Positions 43,051 to 52,652 are shown, counted from the stretch's first letter. The stretch: DNA of 64,000 bases from Achromobacter aloeverae (GCF_004121055.1 NZ_PYAL01000001.1:124001-188000); one strand, 5' to 3'. Numbers and translations are program-made. The notes: a model not told the origin generated them from the letters alone.

Positions 43051-43650
43051 TTGACCGCGCCCTCCGACGATGCCCGCTCCTGGCTGAGCCAGATGTATGC
43101 GAGCTTTCGCGTCCCGCTGTTGCGCTTCCTGCAGCACCGCCTGGGCGATCGCCATGAAGCCGAAGACGCGCTGCAAGAGTCCTTCACCCGGCTCGCGGCC
43201 GCAGGGCAGGCGACGTCGCCGCGGAACCAGCGCCCTTACCTGTTCCAGATCGCCGCGAACCTGCTGCGCGACCGCGCGCGCGAACAGTCGCGGCAAGGAC
43301 CGGTGAAGATGGTTTCCTTCGACGATCCCGAAACGCGTGCCGACGACGTGCCGGTGGACGCCTCCGCGTGCCCGGTCTCCAGCACCGCGCATCGCGAACG
43401 CCTGCATCGATTGGGACAAGCACTCCAGGAGCTTCCGGAACGCCAGCGCGAGGCCTTTGTGCTACACCGCTTCGATGGCCTGACGCAGGACGAAGTCGCC
43501 GACCGCATGGGCATTTCCCGCCGCATGGTGACCAAGCACCTGAGCCGCGCATTCGCCTACTGCGAGATACGCGTACGCTATGCCAGCGCCGACCAGATGA
43601 CGAGCGGCCAGCGCGACCGCATGGAGAACGGATCGGAGGAGCAAGCATGA
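43051..43650 (+). CDS. ECF sigma factor, FecI type
   Basis: A 199-residue extracytoplasmic-function sigma factor. The region-2 signature is RHEAEDALQESFTRL, and the region-4 helix-turn-helix is GLTQDEVADRMGISRRMVTK. It starts with TTG at 43051 after GAGGGGCTGCCC; the first in-frame ATG at 43093 would cut region 2. The following FecR and TonB-receptor genes make this a FecI-type iron-signalling system, in which the receptor signals through FecR to free the sigma factor. Confidence 0.9.
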   Translation: MTAPSDDARSWLSQMYASFRVPLLRFLQHRLGDRHEAEDALQESFTRLAAAGQATSPRNQRPYLFQIAANLLRDRAREQSRQGPVKMVSFDDPETRADDVPVDASACPVSSTAHRERLHRLGQALQELPERQREAFVLHRFDGLTQDEVADRMGISRRMVTKHLSRAFAYCEIRVRYASADQMTSGQRDRMENGSEEQA

Positions 43651-44702
43651 CCCACGCCGACGATGCCCTGGCATTGCACGAGGCAGCCGCCGAGTGGTAT
43701 TTGCGGCGCCAGGCAGCGGATTGGAGCCAGGCCGACCAGGCCGAGCTCGATGCATGGTTGCAGGCCGATCCCCGCCACGGCGAAGCGATGAGCGCCCTCT
43801 CCCGGACCTGGCTGGATTTCTCCGGCGTCACGCGCCCGGCCCTTGCCTCGGACGCCAAGGCACGAGCCACTATCGCGGCCCGGGCGCCGTCCGCCGCAAG
43901 CCACGGCGGACGCGACCATCGCCATGCCGGACGCCCCTGGCATTCGAGCCTGGTCAACATGCTGCGTTCGCCCCGCGTGGCCGGCACGCTGGCCGCCTGT
44001 CTCGTGCTGGCCGGCGCTGGCGGCTGGTTCGCGTATGACAACTTCCCCACCTACAAGCTGGACGTCGCCACCGCGCATGGCGAGACGCGTACCCTGGACC
44101 TCCCCGACGGTTCGCGCATCGCAGTCAATATGGATACGCAGTTGAGCGTGCGTATTTATCCGCGCCGACGCGAGGTGCGGCTGCAACGGGGCGAGGCCTG
44201 GTTCCAGGTCGCCCATGCGCCGGCGCATCCCTTCACGGTCGCTTCGGGCGACAACGAGGTGCGCGTAACCGGCACCGTCTTCGATGTGCGCAACGTGCCT
44301 GGTCGCACCACGGTACAGGTCCGCGAGGGGCGCGTGGAAGTCCGCGGCGCCCGCCACTGCGGCGAGCCCGCGGTGCTGACCGCCAGCCAGGCGATCACGA
44401 TGGGCGGCAACTGCTCGCACACACCCATCTATGGCGTCACGACGGACATGGTCGGAGATTGGCGTGAAGGCCAGTTGGTCTTCCGCCGCACCACGCTGGA
44501 AGATGTGGCGCTGGAACTGGCGCGCTACCTGGGCAAGCCGGTGCGCGTCGCCGACCCGCGCGTCCGCGCCCTGCCCGTATCCGGCTTCGCCTCGACCGCG
44601 CGACCGGCGGCCTTCCTCGAATCCTTGCCGGATCTGCTTCCGGTCCGGGTGACGCCGGATGCCGGTGGTGGCTACCGGATCGAGCCGGCTGCCCAACCTT
44701 GA
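43647..44702 (+). CDS. FecR-family anti-sigma/sigma regulator
   Basis: A 351-residue FecR protein. The cytoplasmic N-terminus (WYLRRQAADWSQADQAELDA and WLQADPRHGEAM) binds the sigma factor. One membrane helix (VAGTLAACLVLAGAGGWFAY) follows, then the periplasmic FecR domain with LDLPDGSRIAVNMDTQL and GEAWFQVAHAPAHPF. The C-terminal part contacts the signalling domain of the receptor. It overlaps the sigma gene by four bases. Confidence 0.92.
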   Translation: MTHADDALALHEAAAEWYLRRQAADWSQADQAELDAWLQADPRHGEAMSALSRTWLDFSGVTRPALASDAKARATIAARAPSAASHGGRDHRHAGRPWHSSLVNMLRSPRVAGTLAACLVLAGAGGWFAYDNFPTYKLDVATAHGETRTLDLPDGSRIAVNMDTQLSVRIYPRRREVRLQRGEAWFQVAHAPAHPFTVASGDNEVRVTGTVFDVRNVPGRTTVQVREGRVEVRGARHCGEPAVLTASQAITMGGNCSHTPIYGVTTDMVGDWREGQLVFRRTTLEDVALELARYLGKPVRVADPRVRALPVSGFASTARPAAFLESLPDLLPVRVTPDAGGGYRIEPAAQP

Positions 44703-44838
44703 TCGTATCGGCCGCCCCGCCGCGCCGACTGTTACAAAATAATTTCCCGTCCCCGGGTTCCCAGTTCTCCCGCGAATGCGTCTCACCTAGATGTCAGCGC
44801 GACCTCCGCGCGTATCCCTTTCCTGGAGAACCTGCTCA

Positions 44839-47301
44839 ATGAAATCCGGACTTCGGCCGCGCCGTCGCGGGCCCCTTTCCGCCTTGTCCCTGCGCGCCGC
44901 CTTGCGCCCGCGCTCGACGGCGCTCGTTCTCGCCATGACGGGCGTCTATGCGGCCATGGCCACGCCGGCCGCCTTCGCGCAAGAGGACGCCCGCGTCAGT
45001 TTCAACATCAGTTCCCAACCTTTGTATGGCGCCCTGCGCGCCTTTTCCGCGCAAGCGCAGCAGCAAGTGCTGTTCGATGAAACCACCGTCGCGAATCGCA
45101 ATGCCCCTGCGGTCCAAGGCTTGATGTCGCCACGCCAGGCCTTGGATCAGCTATTGGCCGGCTCCGGCATCCAGGTCATCTCGCAGCGCGCAGGCGCCTA
45201 TACGCTCAAGGGCCCCGGGACCGGCGGACAGGACGTCACGCAACTGCCCACGGTGCGCGTGACCGCCGACAGCCAGACCGGGACGGGCCCCGTCATCGGC
45301 TACGTGGCCGAACGCAGCCTCTCCGCCACCAAGTCAGACACCCCGCTGATCAAGACCCCCCAGGCCATTTCGGTGGTGACGCGCGACCAGATGACTACCC
45401 AGAACGTGCAAAGCGTGGCTCAAGCGCTGCGCTATACGTCGGGCATCACGCCCGAGCAGCGCGGCACCAATACCGATTCGCTCGAATACCTGTACGCGCG
45501 CGGCTTCCAGGTGGAGCAATACTGGAATGGCCTGCGCCTGCCCGGCGCCTCCGCGGGCTACAACGTGACCAGCTTCGACCCCTACATGCTGGAGCGCGTC
45601 GAGGTGCTGCACGGCCCCTCGTCCGTGCTTTACGGCCAGGGCTCTCCTGGCGGCATGGTCAACCTGGTGAGCAAGATGCCCACCGATGAACCTTTGCACG
45701 AGATGGGCATCCAGACCGGCAGCTACGGCCGCGCCCAGGTCTTCGGCGATTTCAGCGGTTCCCTCAACGACGACGGCACCCTGCTCTATCGCCTGACGGC
45801 CGATGGCTTCGAGACCGGCACGCAGACCCAATACAACCGCCAGGAACGCTACGCCGTCGCCCCGTCCATCATGTGGCGCCCCAACAGCGACACCAAGCTG
45901 ACGGTGTATGCCTACTACCAGGCCGATCCCAAGGCAGGCGGCTACAACTTCGTGCCGGCCGTGGGCACCGCGACGGCGGGCGTGGTCACGCTGCCGCGCC
46001 GCCTGGACGTCGGCGAACCGGATTTCGACAGCTTCCGCAAGACGCAGGAGTCGATCGGCTATTCGTTCGAACACCGCTTCAACGATACGTGGTCGGTGCG
46101 GCAGAACTATCGCTTCCTGCATAACAGCGAATCGATCCGTTACCTGAGCTACGCCAGCCTGTCGTCCGACGGACGCACCTTGCTGCGCACGCCGTATTGG
46201 AACAACGGCCAGGTCAATGCCCATACCCTCGACAACCAGTTGATCGCCCGCTTCGGCACCGGCCCGCTGACGCACCAGGTGACGCTGGGCGCCGATTACC
46301 AGCACACGCAGTATGACCACGATTTCAAGGGCAACCTGGCGGGCGGCCCCTCGCTGGATCCGACGAATCCCGTCTACGGCCAAGCCGTGCCGGACGCCAA
46401 TTTCCAGTTCGCGACCGCGGGCGACCAGGCCTTGCGCCAGTTCGGTCTCTACGCCCAAGACCAGATCGACGTCGGCAATTGGAGTTTCCTGGGCGGTATC
46501 CGCGAGGACTGGGCGCACGAAACTTTCGACCCCTACAAGGCCGGCACCGCGTCGACCGAACAGTCGGATCGCGCCTTCACCTGGCGCCTGGGCGGCGTCT
46601 ACAAGTTCGACAACGGCATTGCGCCGTACGCGAGCTATTCGAAGTCGTTCGCGCCGCAGATCGGCACGGATTACTCCGGCACGCCGTTCCAGCCCACCAA
46701 GGGCAAGCAGTACGAAGTCGGCGTGAAGTACCAGCCGCCGGGCTACAACAGCTTCGTTACCGTGGCGGCCTATCACCTCACGCAGGAAAACGTCACGACC
46801 ACCGACCCGGACCATCCTACCTTCAGCGTCCAGACCGGCGCGGTCCGCTCGCGCGGCTTCGAGGTGGAGGGGCATGCCAGCCTGAGCAACAACCTCCAGT
46901 TGATCGCCACGTACACCTACACCGATCTGTTGAACACGCGCAGCAACAGCACCAACCTGGACCGCGTTCCCGTCGGCATTCCGCGCAATGCCGCCAGCTT
47001 GTGGGCCGACTATACGATCCCGTCCAGCGCCCTCGCCGGGTTGCAGGTGGGCGCCGGCGTGCGCTACATCGGCAATACCTGGGGCGATGCCACCAATGAC
47101 CTGAAGCTGCCTTCGGTCACGCTGGTTGATGTCGCACTGCACTACGACCTGGGACGGAGCTTCGACAGCATGCGCGGCTGGACGGCATCGCTGACCGCCA
47201 GCAACCTGTTCGATCGCGACTACCTGTCCTATTGCTCGGGAGGACTCTGCACCTGGGGCGCCGGACGGGTGGTGCTGGCGGGCCTGAAATACAAGTGGTA
47301 A
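44839..47301 (+). CDS. TonB-dependent siderophore receptor with signalling domain
   Basis: An 820-residue outer-membrane receptor. A signal peptide ends near ATPAAFAQED. The STN/secretin-type signalling domain (about 45-120) begins VSFNISSQPLYGALRAFSAQ. A TonB-box region and the plug follow (DTPLIKTPQAISVVTRDQMT), then the 22-strand barrel ending LAGLKYKW with a C-terminal aromatic residue. The signalling domain fits the adjacent FecI/FecR pair. It resembles ferric-hydroxamate or pyoverdine-type receptors, but the ligand is not determinable. The ATG at 44839 has a GGAG site at some distance. Confidence 0.94.
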   Translation: MKSGLRPRRRGPLSALSLRAALRPRSTALVLAMTGVYAAMATPAAFAQEDARVSFNISSQPLYGALRAFSAQAQQQVLFDETTVANRNAPAVQGLMSPRQALDQLLAGSGIQVISQRAGAYTLKGPGTGGQDVTQLPTVRVTADSQTGTGPVIGYVAERSLSATKSDTPLIKTPQAISVVTRDQMTTQNVQSVAQALRYTSGITPEQRGTNTDSLEYLYARGFQVEQYWNGLRLPGASAGYNVTSFDPYMLERVEVLHGPSSVLYGQGSPGGMVNLVSKMPTDEPLHEMGIQTGSYGRAQVFGDFSGSLNDDGTLLYRLTADGFETGTQTQYNRQERYAVAPSIMWRPNSDTKLTVYAYYQADPKAGGYNFVPAVGTATAGVVTLPRRLDVGEPDFDSFRKTQESIGYSFEHRFNDTWSVRQNYRFLHNSESIRYLSYASLSSDGRTLLRTPYWNNGQVNAHTLDNQLIARFGTGPLTHQVTLGADYQHTQYDHDFKGNLAGGPSLDPTNPVYGQAVPDANFQFATAGDQALRQFGLYAQDQIDVGNWSFLGGIREDWAHETFDPYKAGTASTEQSDRAFTWRLGGVYKFDNGIAPYASYSKSFAPQIGTDYSGTPFQPTKGKQYEVGVKYQPPGYNSFVTVAAYHLTQENVTTTDPDHPTFSVQTGAVRSRGFEVEGHASLSNNLQLIATYTYTDLLNTRSNSTNLDRVPVGIPRNAASLWADYTIPSSALAGLQVGAGVRYIGNTWGDATNDLKLPSVTLVDVALHYDLGRSFDSMRGWTASLTASNLFDRDYLSYCSGGLCTWGAGRVVLAGLKYKW

Positions 47302-47340
47302 TCGGACTACCGTGGCGGGGTAGCGCCTGCCACGCGCAAC

Positions 47341-47748
47341 CTACCCGGCCGTCGTGAGCCCTTCAGGATGCCGCGGCAGCGCGTCCGTGATTTCATGCCA
47401 GGGCGCCTTCGATCCGACGTGTACATGACATTGCGGGCGCGACCCAGGATCGTCGTCCAGGACGCCCAGCGCCAGGCCCAGTATGGTGGAATCCGCATCG
47501 AACCGGGTCAGCAAATTGGATCCGCACACGGAGCAGAATCCGCGGTGTTGCCCGGGCGAGGACTCGTAGTAGCGGACCAGCCCCGCTCCGCGCGTCCAGC
47601 TGAATTCGGACGCCCGGACGCTGCCTCGCGCACGGAATGCGGAGCCATGGGATTTTCGGCACATGCGGCAATGGCAATAAAGCAGGTCCGTCACCGGTCC
47701 TGCAATTTGAAATCCCACCCCCTGGCACAAGCAGCTACCGTTTAGCAT
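47341..47748 (-). CDS. GFA-family (CENP-V-like) zinc protein
   Basis: A 135-residue GFA-domain protein. The zinc ligands are in GSCLCQGVGF, YCHCRMCRKSHGSAF and FCSVCGSNL. The family is named after a glutathione-dependent formaldehyde-activating activity that is doubtful for most members. It stands alone, convergent with the TonB receptor gene, and no partner suggests a substrate. Confidence 0.88.
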   Translation of the reverse strand: MLNGSCLCQGVGFQIAGPVTDLLYCHCRMCRKSHGSAFRARGSVRASEFSWTRGAGLVRYYESSPGQHRGFCSVCGSNLLTRFDADSTILGLALGVLDDDPGSRPQCHVHVGSKAPWHEITDALPRHPEGLTTAG

Positions 47749-47814
47749 CCCTACCCCTGGAAGATCGGCAAGAGCGAATACGAATCATAGGACCGGGCAG
47801 GCCCTGCCGCGATA

Positions 47815-48522
47815 TCAATATGTCCCGGACAGCTTGTCGATGATCGACAGCCGGATGTTCTCGATATGCCGCATGGTCTCGGCCGCGGCCGCCTGCGCGT
47901 CACCGCGCGCCAGGGCGTCCAGCATGGCCAGATGCTCGCCGCAGACCGGCACCATGCGATTCTCCAGGCGCTTGAGCGAAAACATGCGGGTCTTCTGGCG
48001 CAGCTTGGCGATCATGCTCGCCATCAGCTCGTTGCCGCAATACTCGGATATCAGGCCATGGAGCTCGGCGTCCAGCTGTTGATGCAACGGATCGCCCGGC
48101 TGCCCTTCCTCCATCAAGGCCTGGACCCGCGTGCGCAGGTCGGCCAGCACGTCCGCCGGCACCTTGCCGGCGGCCCGCCCGGCGGCATCGCCTTCCAGCA
48201 GGCGGCGGATATGCAGGGTCTCCATGAGGTCCTGCAGGGTCACCTGGCGCACGAACAGGCGATTGTTGGACTTGCGCTCCAGCATCTCCTCGCCCTCCAG
48301 CCGGTGCATGGCCTCCCGCAGCGGCGTGCGCGACACGCCCAGGCGCAGGGCCAGCGCCCGCTCCTGCACCTGTTCCCCCTGTTTCAGTTCGCGCGAAAGG
48401 ATGAGGTCGACCAGGGCGTCGTACGCCTGGTTCGCCAATCCTCGATTGCCACTGTCCAGTTCCTGGCTGGACGCCACTTCCTCTTGTCCCGGATTCATGA
48501 ATTCTGTTTGTGAGCTATGCAT
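47815..48522 (-). CDS. GntR-family regulator, FCD type
   Basis: A 235-residue FadR-type GntR regulator. The winged helix has LALRLGVSRTPLREAMHRLE, and the C-terminal FCD domain has ELHGLISEYCGNELMASMI with metal-site His residues. The start is uncertain: ATG 48522, ATG 48498 and GTG 48540 are all possible and none has a convincing binding site. It is divergent from the aminotransferase/5-oxoprolinase block and probably controls it. Confidence 0.87.
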   Translation of the reverse strand: MHSSQTEFMNPGQEEVASSQELDSGNRGLANQAYDALVDLILSRELKQGEQVQERALALRLGVSRTPLREAMHRLEGEEMLERKSNNRLFVRQVTLQDLMETLHIRRLLEGDAAGRAAGKVPADVLADLRTRVQALMEEGQPGDPLHQQLDAELHGLISEYCGNELMASMIAKLRQKTRMFSLKRLENRMVPVCGEHLAMLDALARGDAQAAAAETMRHIENIRLSIIDKLSGTY

Positions 48523-48629
48523 AAAAAGCGAGTGTGGCACAGGTTGTGGGCTCCAAATACGGTATCGGGCATCCCAAATAGCGGGTTTTCTCCCGGATCA
48601 CCGCATCCTCCCGTGCTGGTCCATCCATT

Positions 48630-48647
48630 GTATATAAGTGGTATACC
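48630..48647. promoter_or_regulatory. Probable GntR operator upstream of aminotransferase
   Basis: GTATA-N7-TATAC (48630-48646) and the nested perfect palindrome GGTATACC (48640-48647) lie in the divergent GntR/aminotransferase gap. Sites of the form GGTATACC resemble FadR-subfamily operators. The assignment is positional. Confidence 0.5.
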
Positions 48648-48716
48648 TAATGTACTCACGCCGGCGCCAGGCGCAGAATCCCAACATCACCCATGGTCTT
48701 CCCAAGACAGGAACCG

Positions 48717-49943
48717 ATGTCCTCCGCCGAACTCGATGTCCGTTTATCCGACCGCGTCGCGGCCGCCCGCCCCTCCGCCACCGGCGCCATCAGCGAACTG
48801 GCCCGCAGGCTGTCGGCCGAGGGTCGCTCCATCATCAGCCTGAGCGAAGGCGAACTGGATTTCGATACCCCCGCGCATGTGCGCGAGGCCGCCATCCAGG
48901 GCATCGCGGACGGACAGACCCGCTATACCGACGTCGGCGGCACGCCGGCCCTGAAGGCGGCCGTGGCGGCGAAATTCGCGCGCGACAATCACCTGGCCTA
49001 CACGCCGGCCGAGATCATCGCCGCCACCGGCGCCAAGCAGATCCTCTTCAACGCCCTGCTCGCCACCCTGAATCCTGGCGACGAGGCCATCGTGGTGGCG
49101 CCCTATTGGGTGTCCTATACGGAAATGGCCCGCATCGCCGGCGGCACGCCCGTGGTCATTACCCCGGACGCAGCCAACGATTTCAAGCTGACCCCGGCGC
49201 TGCTTGAACGGCACCTGACGCCCAACACGCGCTGGCTGATCCTTAACGCGCCGTGCAATCCGTCCGGCGCGCTGTATACCCGCGAGGAGTTCGCCGCCCT
49301 CGCCGCCGTGATCCGCCGCCACCCACGCGTGCTGGTGATGTCCGACGACATCTACGAGAAGCTGGTCTACGAGGGCGAATTCGTGTCCTTTGCCGAGGCG
49401 GCGCCCGACATGCATGCGCGGACGCTGACGATCAACGGGGTGTCGAAATCGCACGCGATGACCGGCTGGCGGCTGGGCTACGCGGGCGGTCCGGCGTGGC
49501 TGGTCAAGGCCATGAACCTGTTGCAGTCGCAGAGCACCAGCAACCCCAGCTCCGTAAGCCAGGCGGCCGCCGTCGCCGCATTGAACGGCTCGCACGATTT
49601 CCTCGACGAGTGGCGCGCCCGCCTGCGCACGCGCCGCGACATGGCGCTGGACATCCTGCAAGCGGCTGCGCCGGTGCTGACCGTGCGCCGCCCGCCGGCC
49701 GCGTTCTACTTATTCGCGGACTGCCGGACAGCCATCGGCATGCGCACGCCTTCGGGAGCAAGCCTGGCCACCGACGCCGACCTCGCCCGCTACCTGATCG
49801 AGGAAGCCGGCGTGGCGGTGGTGCCCGGCAGCGCCTTCGGCCTGGAACCCTATCTGCGCCTGACGTTCTGCATTGCCGACGACCGCCTCAAGCTTGCCTG
49901 CGAACGCATCGTCGCCGCCTGCGCCAGGCTGACCCGCTGCTAG
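48717..49943 (+). CDS. PLP-dependent aminotransferase, class I/II
   Basis: A 408-residue aspartate-aminotransferase-like enzyme. The PLP lysine is in NGVSKSHAMTGWRLGY, the cofactor Asn and Asp are in NAPCNPSGALYT and VMSDDIYEKLVY, and the substrate-carboxylate Arg is in EPYLRLTFCIAD. It transfers amino groups between amino acids and 2-oxo acids; glutamate could be a donor produced by the downstream 5-oxoprolinase. I chose the ATG at 48717 after ACAGGAACCG; an ATG at 48693 is possible. Confidence 0.92.
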   Translation: MSSAELDVRLSDRVAAARPSATGAISELARRLSAEGRSIISLSEGELDFDTPAHVREAAIQGIADGQTRYTDVGGTPALKAAVAAKFARDNHLAYTPAEIIAATGAKQILFNALLATLNPGDEAIVVAPYWVSYTEMARIAGGTPVVITPDAANDFKLTPALLERHLTPNTRWLILNAPCNPSGALYTREEFAALAAVIRRHPRVLVMSDDIYEKLVYEGEFVSFAEAAPDMHARTLTINGVSKSHAMTGWRLGYAGGPAWLVKAMNLLQSQSTSNPSSVSQAAAVAALNGSHDFLDEWRARLRTRRDMALDILQAAAPVLTVRRPPAAFYLFADCRTAIGMRTPSGASLATDADLARYLIEEAGVAVVPGSAFGLEPYLRLTFCIADDRLKLACERIVAACARLTRC

Positions 49944-49951
49944 GCCCGACC

Positions 49952-50731
49952 TTGAATCGCCCCGCCGACGCCGCCACGCTGGAAACTGCCGCCCCGCTCG
50001 TGGAGGACAGCGCCGCCGCGCTGGTGGCCCGCGCGCGTATCGAACCGGTGGGCGACCGCTGCCTGCTCATCCGCCTGGGCGACGCGGTGGACCTGGCCAC
50101 CAACCGGGCGGTACACGCGGTGACGGCGCTCATCGACGCCTACAAGCCTGCCGCCGTAATCGAGGCGGTCCCCGCCTTCACCACGGTCGCCGTGCATTAC
50201 CAGCCCTCGCGCTGCCCCCGCGAAGGCGACTTGCCCAGCGTGTGGCTGACCCGCCAGATCGAAGCCCTGCTGCGCCGCGACCTCCCCCGCATCGACAACA
50301 CAGGCCGCGTGGTCGAGATACCCGCGTGCTATGGCGGCGACTTCGGTCCCGACCTGGAGGACGTCGCGCGCCAGTGCGGCCTGGCGCCGGAGGACGTGAT
50401 CAGCCTGCACAGCGGATCGCCGCTGACCCTCTATGCCTTTTTCTTTTCCCCGGGCAATCCCTTCGCCGGCCCGCTGGACCCGCGCCTGAACGTGAAGCGG
50501 CGTTCGTCGCCGCGCACGCGGGTGGAGGCGGGGTCGGTGGCCATCGCCAACGGCCTGTCCTCGATCTACCAAAGCGCATCGCCCGGCGGCTGGAACGTCA
50601 TCGCGCGCACGCCCTGGAACCTGTTCCAGGTCGACCGGCAGCCGCCCACCCGCCTGCGCCTGGGCGACCAGCTGCGTTTCAAGCCCATCTCGCCCGACGA
50701 ATTCCACGATCTGCTGGAGCCACGGCCATGA
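49952..50731 (+). CDS. pxpB: 5-oxoprolinase subunit PxpB (KipI-like)
   Basis: A 259-residue PxpB protein. The family's conserved region includes VEIPACYGGDFGPDLEDVA and GSPLTLYAFFFSPGNPFAG, with YQSASPGGWNVIARTP near the end. With PxpC and PxpA it hydrolyses 5-oxoproline to glutamate with ATP. The start is uncertain: a TTG at 49952 is closest to the upstream stop, but the first 30 residues are not family-like and an internal GTG is possible. It is part of a BCA-ordered operon, overlapping PxpC by four bases. Confidence 0.88.
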   Translation: MNRPADAATLETAAPLVEDSAAALVARARIEPVGDRCLLIRLGDAVDLATNRAVHAVTALIDAYKPAAVIEAVPAFTTVAVHYQPSRCPREGDLPSVWLTRQIEALLRRDLPRIDNTGRVVEIPACYGGDFGPDLEDVARQCGLAPEDVISLHSGSPLTLYAFFFSPGNPFAGPLDPRLNVKRRSSPRTRVEAGSVAIANGLSSIYQSASPGGWNVIARTPWNLFQVDRQPPTRLRLGDQLRFKPISPDEFHDLLEPRP

Positions 50732-51783
50732 ACGTGATGACCGTCGAACGCCCCGGCATGCTGAGCACGCTGCAGGACACCGGCCGCTTCGGCCACCAGC
50801 AATATGGCGTGTCGGTGAACGGCCCGATGGATGAATGGTCGCATCGCCTGGCCAATATCCTGGTGGGCAACGACGACGACGCGGCGGTGCTCGAATGCAC
50901 GCTGACGGGGCCGCGCGTGGTTTTCGCCGAAAACACGCTGGTGGCGCTGTGCGGCGCGCGCATGCGCATCACGGCCAATGGCCAGCCGGTTCCCCAGGAC
51001 CGCGCGGTGCTGCTGCGGCGCGGCACGGTGCTGGACGTGGGCGAACGCCTGCAAGGCGTGCGTCTCTACCTGGCCGTGCGGGGCGGTTTCGCGACCGAAC
51101 CGGTGCTGGGCAGCCGCAGCACCAATATCCGCGCGGGCTTCGGCGGCCACGCGGGGCGCGCGCTGAAGCGGGGCGACCGGGTGCCGGCCGGCCGCGCGCC
51201 ACGGGAACTGCCCACGACGCATATCGAGAAGCTGATGGTCCAGAGCGGCATGCCGGTACTGCACGCGGATACGGTGGACGTGACGCCGCCGGCCGAACAC
51301 GGTCCGACCGAACACAGCCCGACCGAGCGCGACCCGACCGACAGCGCACCGACGCCCCGGGCCATCCGCATCGTCCCCGGCCCGCACTGGTCCGCCTTCT
51401 CCGCCGCCGCCCACGCGCAGCTGACCACGCTGCCCTATTCCATCACCCAGCAGTCGGACCGCATGGGCGCGCGCCTGCAAGGCGAGGCCCTGGCGCTGAA
51501 AGCTCCGCTGGAACTGATTTCCGAGGCCACCGCCTTCGGCACCATCCAGGTGCCGCCGGACGGCCAGCCTATCGTCCTCATGGCCGACCGCCAGAGCGCC
51601 GGCGGCTATCCCAAGATCGCCTACGTCGCCAGCGCCGACCTGCCGCTGCTGGCGCAGGCCATGCCGGGCGCGGCCCTGCATTTCGCCCGTGTCGAACAGG
51701 CCGATGCCGAACTGGCGTGGCGCGCGACCGAGGACCGCCTGCAGGAAATACGACACGCCGCGGCCCGGGTCCTGCGATCATGA
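50728..51783 (+). CDS. pxpC: 5-oxoprolinase subunit PxpC (KipA-like)
   Basis: A 351-residue PxpC protein of the biotin-dependent carboxyltransferase-like family, starting with VERPGMLSTLQDTGRFGHQQ. The core includes AVRGGFATEPVLGSRSTN and SGGYPKIAYVAS-type segments near the end. It supplies the ATP-dependent step with PxpB. An unusual low-complexity linker near residues 190-215 is built of Pro-Thr-Glu/Asp repeats encoded by a 15-bp repeat (about 51295-51350). It overlaps PxpB by four bases. Confidence 0.9.
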   Translation: MNVMTVERPGMLSTLQDTGRFGHQQYGVSVNGPMDEWSHRLANILVGNDDDAAVLECTLTGPRVVFAENTLVALCGARMRITANGQPVPQDRAVLLRRGTVLDVGERLQGVRLYLAVRGGFATEPVLGSRSTNIRAGFGGHAGRALKRGDRVPAGRAPRELPTTHIEKLMVQSGMPVLHADTVDVTPPAEHGPTEHSPTERDPTDSAPTPRAIRIVPGPHWSAFSAAAHAQLTTLPYSITQQSDRMGARLQGEALALKAPLELISEATAFGTIQVPPDGQPIVLMADRQSAGGYPKIAYVASADLPLLAQAMPGAALHFARVEQADAELAWRATEDRLQEIRHAAARVLRS

Positions 51784-51829
51784 CACGGCAGCCCCCTCCA
51801 ACATTCCCTCCACGTCAGGAGTAAGCGAC

Positions 51830-52582
51830 ATGCCTTCCATCGATATCAACTGTGACATGGGCGAGAGCTTCGGCGCCTGGGTCATGGGCCAGGACAGCGA
51901 GTTGATGCCGCACATCACCGCCGCCAATATCGCCTGCGGCTTTCACGCCGGCGACCCGGATGTGATGCTGGCCACCGTGCGCGCCGCCATCCGGCACAAG
52001 GTCGCCATCGGCGCCCACCCCGGCCTGCCCGACCTGCAAGGCTTCGGCCGCCGCGTCATGGCGATGACGGCGGAAGAAGTCTACGCCCTGGTGGTCTACC
52101 AGGTCGGCGCCATGCAGGCCATGGCCCGCGCCCAGGGCGGCACGCTGCACCACGTCAAGACGCACGGCGCGCTCTACAACATGACCGCGCGCGATCCCGC
52201 ACTGGCCGATGCCGTGGCCCGCGCGGTCGCCGACGTCGATCCGTCGCTACCCATTTATGTCGCCAACGCGCCGATCGCCAAGGCCACGCTGGACCGCGGC
52301 CTGACCGCCATCCATGAGGTCTATGCCGATCGCACGTACCAGGACGACGGCACGCTGACGCCCCGCTCGCAGCCGCACGCCATGATCGAGGATGTCGGCC
52401 AGGCCATCGCGCAGGTCAAGCGCATGGTCAAGGAAGGCGTGGTGCGTTCCCTGTCGGGCAAGGATGTGCCCATCAAGGCCGACACGCTGTGCATCCATGG
52501 CGACCAGCCCGGCGCCGCGGTGTTCGCTCGCGACATCCGCGCCGCGCTGGAAGCCGAAGGCATTGAAGTCCGGACGGTGTAG
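51830..52582 (+). CDS. pxpA: 5-oxoprolinase subunit PxpA (LamB/YcsF)
   Basis: A 250-residue PxpA protein. The family signatures DINCDMGESFGAWVMG and ANIACGFHAGDPDVM, and HVKTHGALYNMTARD, are intact. With PxpB and PxpC it opens L-5-oxoproline to L-glutamate. The ATG follows CAGGAGTAAGCGAC. A strong intrinsic terminator 70 bp downstream separates it from the ABC transporter genes. Confidence 0.93.
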   Translation: MPSIDINCDMGESFGAWVMGQDSELMPHITAANIACGFHAGDPDVMLATVRAAIRHKVAIGAHPGLPDLQGFGRRVMAMTAEEVYALVVYQVGAMQAMARAQGGTLHHVKTHGALYNMTARDPALADAVARAVADVDPSLPIYVANAPIAKATLDRGLTAIHEVYADRTYQDDGTLTPRSQPHAMIEDVGQAIAQVKRMVKEGVVRSLSGKDVPIKADTLCIHGDQPGAAVFARDIRAALEAEGIEVRTV

Positions 52583-52652
52583 CAGCCGTCCACCTGGAAT
52601 CCGGCCGCGTACTCAAGGGGAGACGGGGCCGGACGCCAAGCCGTAGCAAGAC

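Noticed and set aside
45334-47142. A 602-codon open frame antisense to the TonB receptor
   Set aside because: It has no domain and its codon use is that of antisense; the receptor on the plus strand is complete from signal peptide to terminal aromatic residue.
47302-47340. Terminator between the TonB receptor and the GFA gene
   Set aside because: Only a 6-bp CGTGGC/GCCACG stem with a 12-base loop and no T-tract; too weak to list.
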